Of a DNA stretch of 64,000 nt, positions 57,155 through 64,000 are shown piece after piece. The stretch lies in NCBI GenBank assembly GCA_016744015.1, contig JADGFD010000002.1:62001-126000 (forward strand), written 5' to 3'. Source of the stretch: Paracoccaceae bacterium. Its GTDB lineage: Bacteria > Pseudomonadota > Alphaproteobacteria > Rhodobacterales > Rhodobacteraceae. Each line of letters opens with the position of its first letter. Position 1 is the stretch's first letter. A model generated the notes under the pieces. The model was not told the origin of the DNA. It saw only the letters and a program-made list of their open reading frames with translations, and ran no database searches. Position numbers and translations under genes: made by a program.

Positions 57155-57286
57155 CTATGGGGCATCACGCCAGCGCTTTAGCCCGTCAATTATCAGCTCC
57201 AGCCCAAAGCTGAACTGGGTCCCAAAGCTGAACTGGGTCATGCCGTCATGTTTATTGGTGGCGATCAACATGGCGGTTTCGCGCAT
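57155..57286 (-). pseudogene. TetR/AcrR regulator C-terminal remnant
   Basis: A 43-codon fragment starting MRETAMLIATNKHDG and ending FGLELIIDGLKRWRDAP. The FGLELIIDGL stretch is the C-terminal helix of TetR-type regulators, but the DNA-binding domain and most of the ligand domain are missing. An 18-bp in-frame tandem duplication repeats TQFSFG. No intact copy is nearby, so it is a relic left in the S10 operon break. Confidence 0.6.
57203..57238. repeat. Two tandem copies of an 18-bp unit
   Basis: CCCAAAGCTGAACTGGGT occurs twice without gap, inside the TetR remnant and in its frame. A slippage duplication. Confidence 0.9.
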
Positions 57287-57333
57287 AAAAAGGCGCGAGC
57301 CCTAAAGCAATAAAAACAACGGAAATGTCGGGC

Positions 57334-57627
57334 TTAATTGTCTTTTGCCATCGCCTTACGAAAGGCCTCAGAGCCATCCCATCCCATATCTGAGTCGGGG
57401 CAATACCCATCAACCCTTTTTTGGAAGGCTGATATTGCGATATCGCTAGCTAACCGTAGCCACTCGTCCTTTCCATCTACACGTATGAACATTTGTTTAC
57501 CCTTCATATCAACATCATAAATTCCGCAGGATTCTTTGTGTTGGATGGCATGGTTTAGTGCATATGCATCGCCATTGTCTGCTGGTTCGTTGGAGTCGAG
57601 CCAATCGTTAAAGTCAGTTGTTGTCAT
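57334..57627 (-). CDS. Small hypothetical accessory protein
   Basis: 97 aa, not recognised. Acidic, soluble, two cysteines; MTTTDFNDWLDSNEPADNGD at the start and KQMFIRVDGKDEWLRLASDI in the middle. AT-rich relative to the ribosomal genes around it and in opposite orientation to them, which suggests acquired DNA. ATG 57627 follows AAGGAAAAT on the minus strand. Confidence 0.5.
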   Translation of the reverse strand: MTTTDFNDWLDSNEPADNGDAYALNHAIQHKESCGIYDVDMKGKQMFIRVDGKDEWLRLASDIAISAFQKRVDGYCPDSDMGWDGSEAFRKAMAKDN

Positions 57628-58067
57628 CTATTTTCCTTATATTTGTTTCGCAGAAATCATCTTCTGCTTATTGTATGTATACAAACTAGGATTGTATAAC
57701 AACAAAACATGGTGCTTATGAGTGGCGATTTCAAGTTACTTTAGTGCAAGATAGATCCGCCGAGGGGGCCGTCGGAGTCTAGAATGGCCTAGTTCACTGC
57801 GCTTACATGGGAATGGCCCAAAGGTTAGAGTAAAGCTGGACACTTTGAGACTTGCACACACTATATGTGTCTTCGCTAGCCGTTAATACAAACCAGCCCT
57901 TGCGACTCCCCCTTGAACCCTGCTATATCGCCCAAGTTCTTGGTCTCGGATTCGTTCCGTGGCCTGTGAGCTATTGAATTTTGGGTCTTTATGGTCCAGT
58001 GCAGACGGCTCGAAAGAGCCAAAACAAAACGGGCATTTATGCCCTTAACCAAACGGAAGACAGTAAG
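57628..58067. other. Non-coding region before rplB
   Basis: About 440 bp, AT-rich on the left side with the near-palindrome TTGTATGTATACAA (57669-57682), then the rplB promoter and a leader of about 130 nt. No other gene seen. The left half probably belongs to the inserted accessory DNA. Confidence 0.5.
57900..57929 (+). promoter_or_regulatory. Promoter candidate for rplB onward
   Basis: TTGCGA (57900-57905), 18-bp spacer starting CTCCCCC, and TATATC (57924-57929). Needed because a terminator and minus-strand genes separate rplB from rplW. Confidence 0.6.
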
Positions 58068-58907
58068 ATGGCATTGAAGTCGTATAAGCCGACAACGCCA
58101 GGCCAGCGTGGGCTGGTTCTGATCGACCGTTCGGAGCTTTGGAAAGGCCGCCCGGTCAAATCCCTCACACAGGGTTTGACCAAAAAAGGCGGCCGGAACA
58201 ATACCGGACGGATAACCATGCGCCGCCAAGGCGGCGGGGCCAAGCGCCTTTACCGGATCGTGGACTTCAAGCGCAATAAGCTTGATATGCCAGCGACCGT
58301 AGAGCGCATTGAGTATGACCCGAACCGGACAGCGTTCATTGCGCTTCTGAAGTATGAGGACGGCACCCAGGCCTATATCCTCGCACCTCAGCGCTTGGCC
58401 GTTGGTGATAGCATCGTGGCTTCGGCAAAGGCCGACGTTAAGCCAGGCAACGCTATGCCGTTTTCAGGCATGCCGATTGGCACAATCATCCACAACATCG
58501 AGATGAAGCAAGGCAAAGGCGGGCAGATCGCTCGTGCTGCCGGCACTTACGCTCAGTTCGTTGGCCGTGATGGTGGCTACGCCCAGATCCGCCTGAAATC
58601 AGGCGAGTTGCGCTTGGTGCGCCAAGAATGCATGGCCACCGTTGGTGCGGTTTCCAACCCTGATCACAGCAACCAAAACCTTGGTAAAGCTGGCCGTAAC
58701 CGCCATAAGGGCATTCGCCCCTCTGTGCGTGGTGTGGTTATGAACCCGGTCGATCACCCCCACGGTGGTGGTGAAGGTCGGACATCCGGTGGTCGTCACC
58801 CAGTGACGCCATGGGGCAAGCCAACCAAGGGTGCAAAAACCCGCTCGAACAAAACAACGGATAAATATATCCTGCGTTCCCGCCACGCCAAGAAGAAGGG
58901 ACGCTAA
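58068..58907 (+). CDS. rplB: 50S ribosomal protein L2
   Basis: 279 aa peptidyl-transferase-centre protein. [20 protein letters not shown] and [20 protein letters not shown] with the essential His are intact. The ATG at 58068 is the family start; the frame continues upstream as part of the leader. Confidence 0.98.
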   Translation: MALKSYKPTTPGQRGLVLIDRSELWKGRPVKSLTQGLTKKGGRNNTGRITMRRQGGGAKRLYRIVDFKRNKLDMPATVERIEYDPNRTAFIALLKYEDGTQAYILAPQRLAVGDSIVASAKADVKPGNAMPFSGMPIGTIIHNIEMKQGKGGQIARAAGTYAQFVGRDGGYAQIRLKSGELRLVRQECMATVGAVSNPDHSNQNLGKAGRNRHKGIRPSVRGVVMNPVDHPHGGGEGRTSGGRHPVTPWGKPTKGAKTRSNKTTDKYILRSRHAKKKGR

Positions 58908-58910
58908 AGT

Positions 58911-59189
58911 ATGGCTCGTTCTGTATGGAAAGGCCCGTTTGTTGATGGCTATGTGCTTAAGAAAGCCGAAGCCAGCCGCGAATCCGGCCGCAATGAAGTA
59001 ATTAAAATCTGGTCGCGTCGCTCGACTATTCTGCCACAATTTGTGGGGCTGACTTTTGGCGTTTATAACGGCCGCAAGCACATCCCTGTGAATGTAACAG
59101 AAGAAATGATCGGCCAGAAGTTTGGCGAATATTCTCCAACGCGCACCTATTATGGGCACGCTGCGGACAAAAAAGCGAAGCGGGGCTAG
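58911..59189 (+). CDS. rpsS: 30S ribosomal protein S19
   Basis: 92 aa. [20 protein letters not shown] and [20 protein letters not shown] are diagnostic. 3 nt after rplB. Confidence 0.98.
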   Translation: MARSVWKGPFVDGYVLKKAEASRESGRNEVIKIWSRRSTILPQFVGLTFGVYNGRKHIPVNVTEEMIGQKFGEYSPTRTYYGHAADKKAKRG

Positions 59190-59192
59190 ATC

Positions 59193-59582
59193 ATGGGACA
59201 AAAGAAAAACCCACGCCGTTTGCCCGAGGGCTCGGTAATGGCCAAAACCAAAATGATGCGCACCTCCGGGATTAAGCTGAATTTGGTTGCCGCGATGATC
59301 CGCAACAAGCCGGTTGATAAAGCATTGACCGACCTGACGTTTTCTAAAAAGCGTATTGCCGGTGACGTGAAAAAATGCCTGCAATCGGCGATTGCCAACG
59401 CAGAAAACAACCACGGTTTGGACGTAGACGAGCTCTACGTTTCTGAGGCGTTTGTTGGCAAAAATATCACCCTGAAGCGCGGGCGCCCTCGTGCGCGTGG
59501 CCGTTTTGGCAAGATCTTGAAGCCGTTTTCTGAGCTGACGATCATCGTGCGTGAAAAGCAACAATCTGAGGAGCAAGCGTAA
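59193..59582 (+). CDS. rplV: 50S ribosomal protein L22
   Basis: 129 aa tunnel protein. [20 protein letters not shown] and the beta-hairpin [20 protein letters not shown] are conserved. The first 15 residues ([15 protein letters not shown]) extend the usual start; ATG 59238 is an alternative, but 59193 keeps the 3-nt spacing to rpsS. One-base overlap with rpsC. Confidence 0.96.
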   Translation: MGQKKNPRRLPEGSVMAKTKMMRTSGIKLNLVAAMIRNKPVDKALTDLTFSKKRIAGDVKKCLQSAIANAENNHGLDVDELYVSEAFVGKNITLKRGRPRARGRFGKILKPFSELTIIVREKQQSEEQA

Positions 59583-60283
59583 TGGGACATAAGATTAACC
59601 CAATTGGCCTGCGGATGCAGATCAACCGCACATGGGAAAGCCGCTGGTATGCGGAAGGTAAAGAGTATGGCAAATTGCTGCACGAAGACCTTGCGATCCG
59701 TGAATATGTGAAGAAGAACGCAGCCCAAGCCGGCATTAGCCGCGTGATCATTGAGCGTCCGCACCGTAAGTGCCGCGTCACAATCCACGCAGCGCGCCCG
59801 GGTGTGATTATCGGCAAAAAAGGCGCCGATATCGAAGTGCTTCGCAAAAAGCTGGCTGCTTTCACAGATAGCGACCTGCATCTCAACATCGTTGAAGTGC
59901 GCAAGCCTGATATTGATGCAGCTTTGGTTGCTGAAAATATCGCGCAACAGCTGGAGCGTCGGGTGTCTTTCCGCCGCGCCATGAAGCGCTCGGTGCAAAA
60001 CGCAATGCGTATGGGTGCCCTCGGCATTCGTATCAACATTGCTGGCCGTCTTGGTGGTGCTGAAATCGCGCGGACCGAATGGTATGCCGAAGGCCGCGTG
60101 CCTCGCCACACCCTTCGCGCCGACATCGACTACGCACACGCAGAGAGCCTGACCGCCTATGGTATCATTGGTATCAAGGTCTGGATCTTTAAAGGCGAGA
60201 TCATGGAACATGACCCCGCCGCCCGTGACCGTCGTTTGGCTGAAATGCAGCAAGGTGGAGGCCCACGTCAACAGCGCCGCTAA
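59582..60283 (+). CDS. rpsC: 30S ribosomal protein S3
   Basis: 233 aa, mRNA-entry protein with a KH domain ([20 protein letters not shown]) and the conserved [19 protein letters not shown]. Usual length. Confidence 0.98.
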   Translation: MGHKINPIGLRMQINRTWESRWYAEGKEYGKLLHEDLAIREYVKKNAAQAGISRVIIERPHRKCRVTIHAARPGVIIGKKGADIEVLRKKLAAFTDSDLHLNIVEVRKPDIDAALVAENIAQQLERRVSFRRAMKRSVQNAMRMGALGIRINIAGRLGGAEIARTEWYAEGRVPRHTLRADIDYAHAESLTAYGIIGIKVWIFKGEIMEHDPAARDRRLAEMQQGGGPRQQRR

Positions 60284-60313
60284 TGACGTAGCCTCTCTTA
60301 AGGAGATTATATT

Positions 60314-60727
60314 ATGCTTTCACCAAAGCGCACACGATTTCGCAAGCAGTTTAAGGGTCGTATCCACGGCCAAGCTAAAGGCGGAACAGACCTAAACTTC
60401 GGCACATATGGCCTTAAAGCTGTTGAGCCGGAGCGGGTAACCGCACGCCAGATCGAATCTGCCCGTCGCGCCATGACCCGTCACATGAAACGCCAAGGCC
60501 GTGTATGGATCCGCATCTTCCCTGATGTACCCGTAACCGCCAAGCCTATCGAAGTTCGGATGGGTAAGGGTAAAGGCTCTGTTGACCGTTGGGTCTGCAA
60601 AGTGAAGCCTGGCCGGATGATGTTTGAGATCGACGGTGTTGACGAAGCCACCGCCAAAGAGGCCCTGCGCCTTGCGGCCATGAAACTGCCAGTAAAAACC
60701 CGCACAATCACGCGCGAAGACTGGTAG
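60314..60727 (+). CDS. rplP: 50S ribosomal protein L16
   Basis: 137 aa. [19 protein letters not shown] and [20 protein letters not shown] are diagnostic. AAGGAG upstream. A terminator and the Fic gene follow instead of rpmC. Confidence 0.98.
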   Translation: MLSPKRTRFRKQFKGRIHGQAKGGTDLNFGTYGLKAVEPERVTARQIESARRAMTRHMKRQGRVWIRIFPDVPVTAKPIEVRMGKGKGSVDRWVCKVKPGRMMFEIDGVDEATAKEALRLAAMKLPVKTRTITREDW

Positions 60728-60751
60728 GCTTTTGCCTTAGTTAAGAATTAG

Positions 60752-60783
60752 AAAACCCCCGGCTGGAAGGCTGGGGGTTTTTG
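60752..60783 (+). terminator. Terminator after rplP
   Basis: AAACCCCC/GGGGGTTT stem extended by inner G-C pairs, small loop and five T. Ends the second part of the S10 operon. Confidence 0.88.
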
Positions 60784-60844
60784 GTTATTGGAAGCTCGGA
60801 ATTCTTGAAAATTGCGGCCATATAATTATATTAGATTTAACTAA

Positions 60845-62227
60845 TTACACGCCACTCTTTGTTTCAAAAATGTCGCCGTAGAGCTGTTCAATAATCAAGT
60901 TTGGACTTGATCCTGTGTCAGCTTCCCATTCTTCGATTTCTTCGTGCCTACCCATGCGTCTTTTGCCATTATATGAATACATATACAAATCCTCGCGATA
61001 GCATATGATTTCTCGCAGCCTAATCTCGCTGTCTTGGAAGATTCCAAAGTCATACTTTTCGTTCTGTTTACCACCAGCGAATCGGAGTCCAACAATTGAT
61101 TCACCTGCTGCAAATGTGTCGGAAGGAAAATGTACATGCTTCCTGAAGTATAGGACAAAACGATAAACGCTATCACCATCAATTTTCAGCGTCTGGCTGA
61201 GGAACCAATTGTCACGGATCCGCTGTCCATTGCAAAGAGATTTCCACGTTTTGAAATCGACAACTGGATACGATTGATGCTCAACCGAAAGAACGTCAGA
61301 TACAGAATTTACTTCTTGAGCCGTTGCTTCAAATGATGCTTGAATCTCGTTCATTCTGTGTGCCCAAACTAAATATTGTTTATGTTGAGAGCCTCGCTTT
61401 TTGTCCCCCGCTTTTTTCGCAAGTTTTGTAACCCAAGCCGTGCGTTCTTCGCGTTCAGCCGCTATTCCACTTGCCTTGGCTATAACTCCAAGCTGTCTGT
61501 TAGCCAGAATTGCAACTAAATCATCCCATTCATCGTTGTCGGCATCTGCGAGGGCGTCGTAATAGTCGTCCCTTAGCGCAGACGGGACGCCAGTTGGAAA
61601 CAGCTTTCCCGTCAGTAGTGTGAAGTCTTGTACAAGTCTTGCTGTTCTCCCATTACCGTCCAAAAATGGATGAATGTAAGTGAAGCGATTATGTACCCAC
61701 GCGGCTCTAACGATAGGATGAGCTGTATTATCTTTTTGATAAATGGATAATAATTCATTCACCAAGTTTGGTACATCAAAGTGAGACGGAGGTGTGAATA
61801 ATGCTTGTGATATCTTAACATCTCGATCTCGGTAGCCACCTGGTTTTTCACCGATGTTTCTTTCAATGAGAGCATGAATTTGACGTAACAACGATTCACT
61901 CATATTTTGCCCATCTTCGGCTGCATCGATCGTAAGCTCGTCCGCGCTAAGCGCGTTCAGGACTTCCTGCTCAGATTTAGAAGATGAATCTGCAATGGTC
62001 ATTGAGTCCATTATTGCGAGAGTTTGCCGTCGAGTGGCCACTATGCCTTCCATGTTGAGGCTTGAAGTGACTCGGTCGGGCAAAAACGCCATTTTTATTC
62101 TATTTTTTACATCATCTGACAAAGGCCTCAATTTGTTGAATTCTTTAATTTCCAGATCCACTTGATCTAACAATTGTTCTGTGTCTTGACGCAATTTAAT
62201 TCTAGTTGGCGTTCCAAATTCAATCAT
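60845..62227 (-). CDS. Fic-domain AMPylator with N-terminal inhibitory helix
   Basis: 460 aa; predicted to transfer AMP from ATP to a target protein. The active-site motif HPFLDGNGRTAR is at 186-197 (catalytic His186). The inhibitory motif SLNMEG (Ser56 to Gly61, matching S/T-x-x-x-E-G/N) marks a class II, self-inhibited Fic with the gate Glu60. A winged-helix-like part follows the Fic fold. The C-terminal 170 residues (from about 290) are unassigned and rich in aromatics (YRFVLYFRKHVHFPSD). AT-rich and opposite to the ribosomal genes, so likely acquired. No antitoxin gene adjoins it. Confidence 0.85.
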   Translation of the reverse strand: MIEFGTPTRIKLRQDTEQLLDQVDLEIKEFNKLRPLSDDVKNRIKMAFLPDRVTSSLNMEGIVATRRQTLAIMDSMTIADSSSKSEQEVLNALSADELTIDAAEDGQNMSESLLRQIHALIERNIGEKPGGYRDRDVKISQALFTPPSHFDVPNLVNELLSIYQKDNTAHPIVRAAWVHNRFTYIHPFLDGNGRTARLVQDFTLLTGKLFPTGVPSALRDDYYDALADADNDEWDDLVAILANRQLGVIAKASGIAAEREERTAWVTKLAKKAGDKKRGSQHKQYLVWAHRMNEIQASFEATAQEVNSVSDVLSVEHQSYPVVDFKTWKSLCNGQRIRDNWFLSQTLKIDGDSVYRFVLYFRKHVHFPSDTFAAGESIVGLRFAGGKQNEKYDFGIFQDSEIRLREIICYREDLYMYSYNGKRRMGRHEEIEEWEADTGSSPNLIIEQLYGDIFETKSGV

Positions 62228-62353
62228 TTTGTATGTCTAGCTCCGGAAAGTTCGTTATTCTGACATCTTGCTACAGCAACGCTCTAGGTTGCAAGGCGCT
62301 TTGTTTCGTATCTTATCCGACATTATAGCAACTTATCCCCCCAACATCCCCCC

Positions 62354-62382
62354 TTGCCAACCCCCCGAATCGAGCCTATAGA
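62354..62382 (+). promoter_or_regulatory. Promoter candidate for rpmC onward
   Basis: TTGCCA (62354-62359), 17-bp spacer starting ACCCCCC, TATAGA (62377-62382), about 80 bp before rpmC. It restarts transcription after the Fic insertion. Confidence 0.7.
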
Positions 62383-62463
62383 AGCGACTTCGAAGTCTGA
62401 CTCCACTGGAATCGGGGTGACCTTTATGGGGCCTGCCAGTGATGTTGAAAAAAGGAATAGGCA

Positions 62464-62667
62464 ATGAACGCCACTGATTTACGGGCTAAGACGCCTGATG
62501 AGCTTAAATCCGAGCTCGAAACGTTGAAGAAAGAATCCTTCAACCTGCGTTTTCAGGGGGCCACTGGCCAGCTGGAAAACACTTCGCGTATGCGCACGGT
62601 TCGCCGCGCCGCTGCCCGCGTTAAAACCATTTTGAACGAAAAGGCCGCGCAAGCGGCTGCTGAATAG
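62464..62667 (+). CDS. rpmC: 50S ribosomal protein L29
   Basis: 67 aa, two-helix protein near the tunnel exit. [20 protein letters not shown] and [20 protein letters not shown] are typical. First gene of the third part. Confidence 0.96.
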   Translation: MNATDLRAKTPDELKSELETLKKESFNLRFQGATGQLENTSRMRTVRRAAARVKTILNEKAAQAAAE

Positions 62668-62676
62668 GAGCATATC

Positions 62677-62907
62677 ATGCCAAAGCGTATTTTGCAGGGC
62701 ACTGTGACCTCCACAGCTAACACTCAAACGGTAACCGTTGCTGTTGAGCGCCGCTTTTTGCACCCGATGTACAAAAAGCCTATCCGCTCAACCAAGAAGT
62801 ACCGGGCTCATGATGAGGCCGAGACATTCAATGTTGGTGACAAAATTCGCATCGTCGAATGCGCGCCAATATCGAAGACCAAACGCTGGACCGTGCTAGC
62901 TGACTAG
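62677..62907 (+). CDS. rpsQ: 30S ribosomal protein S17
   Basis: 76 aa OB-fold protein. [39 protein letters not shown] and [11 protein letters not shown] are conserved. A 64-nt gap to rplN. Confidence 0.97.
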   Translation: MPKRILQGTVTSTANTQTVTVAVERRFLHPMYKKPIRSTKKYRAHDEAETFNVGDKIRIVECAPISKTKRWTVLAD

Positions 62908-62971
62908 CACACCAGTTTAATCGAAACCGTGGGGCCAAAACTGCAAGGTTCTACAGGTCGGGAGTAAAAAT

Positions 62972-63340
62972 ATGATCCAGATGCAGACAAACCTTGAGGT
63001 AGCTGACAACAGCGGCGCACGCCGTGTTCAGTGTATCAAGGTTCTGGGTGGCTCGAAGCGTCGTTACGCTTCTGTCGGCGACATTATTGTCGTATCGGTA
63101 AAAGAGGCCATCCCACGCGGCCGCGTGAAGAAGGGCGATGTGCGTAAAGCCGTTGTCGTTCGTACTAAAAAAGCGATCCAGCGCCCTGACGGCACGGCGA
63201 TCCAGTTTGACGGCAACGCTGCCGTAATTCTGAACACAGCGGGCGAGCCTATGGGCACCCGTATTTTTGGCCCCGTGTGCCGTGAGCTTCGTGGTAAGAA
63301 CTTCATGAAGATCATTTCACTTGCGCCGGAGGTGCTGTAA
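62972..63340 (+). CDS. rplN: 50S ribosomal protein L14
   Basis: 122 aa. [20 protein letters not shown] and [20 protein letters not shown] are diagnostic. Ends 1 nt before rplX. Confidence 0.98.
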   Translation: MIQMQTNLEVADNSGARRVQCIKVLGGSKRRYASVGDIIVVSVKEAIPRGRVKKGDVRKAVVVRTKKAIQRPDGTAIQFDGNAAVILNTAGEPMGTRIFGPVCRELRGKNFMKIISLAPEVL

Positions 63341-63341
63341 A

Positions 63342-63656
63342 ATGGCTGCTAAACTTCGTAAAGGTGACAAGGTCATCGTGCTGGCTGGCAAAGATAAAGG
63401 CAAAGAGGGTGAGATCACCCAAATGCTGACATCTGCCGGTAAAGCGCTGGTTTCCGGTGTAAACACCGTGATCCGCCACACAAAGCAAAGCCAAACAAGC
63501 CAGGGTGGCCGCGTGCCACAGGAAGCCCCCATTCAGCTTTCTAACCTTGCGCTGGTAGACCCTAAAGATGGCGGCGCTACACGCGTTGGCTTCAAAGAGG
63601 TTGACGGCAAAAAAGTTCGTTTCGCTAAAAAATCGGGGGAAGTTATCAATGGCTGA
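63342..63656 (+). CDS. rplX: 50S ribosomal protein L24
   Basis: 104 aa KOW-domain protein. [20 protein letters not shown] and [23 protein letters not shown] 63342; overlaps rplE by 8 bp. Confidence 0.97.
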   Translation: MAAKLRKGDKVIVLAGKDKGKEGEITQMLTSAGKALVSGVNTVIRHTKQSQTSQGGRVPQEAPIQLSNLALVDPKDGGATRVGFKEVDGKKVRFAKKSGEVING

Positions 63657-64000
63657 TTATACACCTCGCTACAAAGCTCTTTACGCTGACAGCATTCGTG
63701 CTGAAATGAAAAAAGAGTTTGCGTATAAAAACGACATGATGATCCCTAAGCTCGAGAAAATCGTGCTGAACATGGGGGTTGGTGAAGCGGTTGCCGATAG
63801 CAAAAAGATTCGTTCGGCTGTTGCCGATATGGGCTTGATTGCGGGCCAGCAGCCGGTTATCAACAAAGCGCGCAACTCCATCGCGGGTTTCAAGGTTCGC
63901 GAAGACATGCCTTTGGGCTGTAAAGTGACCCTGCGCGGCGACCGTATGTTCGAATTCTTGGACCGCTTGACCACCGTGGCCATGCCACGTATCCGCGACT
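63649..64000 (+). CDS. rplE: 50S ribosomal protein L5, 3' truncated
   Basis: First 117 codons visible; the window ends inside the gene. [40 protein letters not shown] and [20 protein letters not shown] match L5, the 5S rRNA-binding protein. Confidence 0.96.
   Translation, partial: MADYTPRYKALYADSIRAEMKKEFAYKNDMMIPKLEKIVLNMGVGEAVADSKKIRSAVADMGLIAGQQPVINKARNSIAGFKVREDMPLGCKVTLRGDRMFEFLDRLTTVAMPRIRD

Noticed and set aside
57669-57682. Near-palindrome TTGTATGTATACAA as an operator
   Set aside because: Imperfect, in AT-rich DNA where such matches are common, and not placed at a recognisable promoter.

Overview
The window looks like a chromosomal segment of a marine-type alphaproteobacterium of the Rhodobacteraceae (Roseobacter group). 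This rests on a complete ccoNOQP-ccoGHIS cluster next to fnrL and an anaerobic hemN, a GapR (DUF2312) protein, alphaproteobacterial RpoB/RpoC lengths, and the secE-nusG-rplKAJL-rpoBC-rpsLG-fusA-tuf-S10 gene order. No rRNA, tRNA, CRISPR array, transposase or integrase gene was found.

Layout. 1-2.5 kb: tail of a phosphonate ABC permease (phnE), a HAD-IIA phosphatase and a convergent DeoR-type repressor. 2.7-13.1 kb: a low-oxygen respiration block with hemN, fnrL, the cbb3 oxidase genes ccoNOQP and the assembly genes ccoGHIS. Four FNR-type boxes are visible here: between hemN and fnrL, before ccoN, before ccoG, and one in front of no protein gene. That last box lies 41.5 nt upstream of the expected start of a short transcript with several hairpins and a strong terminator, so it probably drives an FnrL-activated small RNA. 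13.3-13.6 kb: two short related transcription units in tandem, each with its own terminator, read as paralogous small RNAs. 13.6-37.1 kb: mixed metabolic and accessory genes (kynureninase, flavin reductase, iron-type ABC permease, an alanine-rich coiled-coil protein, thrS, a caspase-like peptidase, gapR, a DsrC-like protein without cysteines, an acyl-CoA ligase, a frameshifted HIT gene, a LOG protein, a TPP enzyme, an AT-rich OLD-family nuclease, Hsp20, methyltransferases, rmuC and membrane proteins).

37.2-64 kb: transcription and translation genes, all on the plus strand apart from inserted genes. secE-nusG, rplKA, rplJL and rpoBC are separated by structured leaders (rplK leader, L10 leader, and a rpoB leader that probably matches the published Rhodo-rpoB motif). 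A Cys-rich protein and a glycosyltransferase gene lie between rpoC and rpsL. The S10 operon is split into three units by accessory DNA: a TetR remnant plus a small hypothetical gene between rplW and rplB, and a Fic-domain gene between rplP and rpmC. Each break starts with an intrinsic terminator and ends with a sigma-70-like promoter. The promoters of rpsL, rplB and rpmC share a run of at least five C residues just after the -35 hexamer.

The most novel signals are RNA-level: the FnrL-linked small RNA at 8.56-8.69 kb, the tandem small RNAs at 13.3-13.6 kb and a weaker candidate at 2.4 kb. The S10-operon insertions and the lone OLD nuclease are the main signs of gene acquisition.
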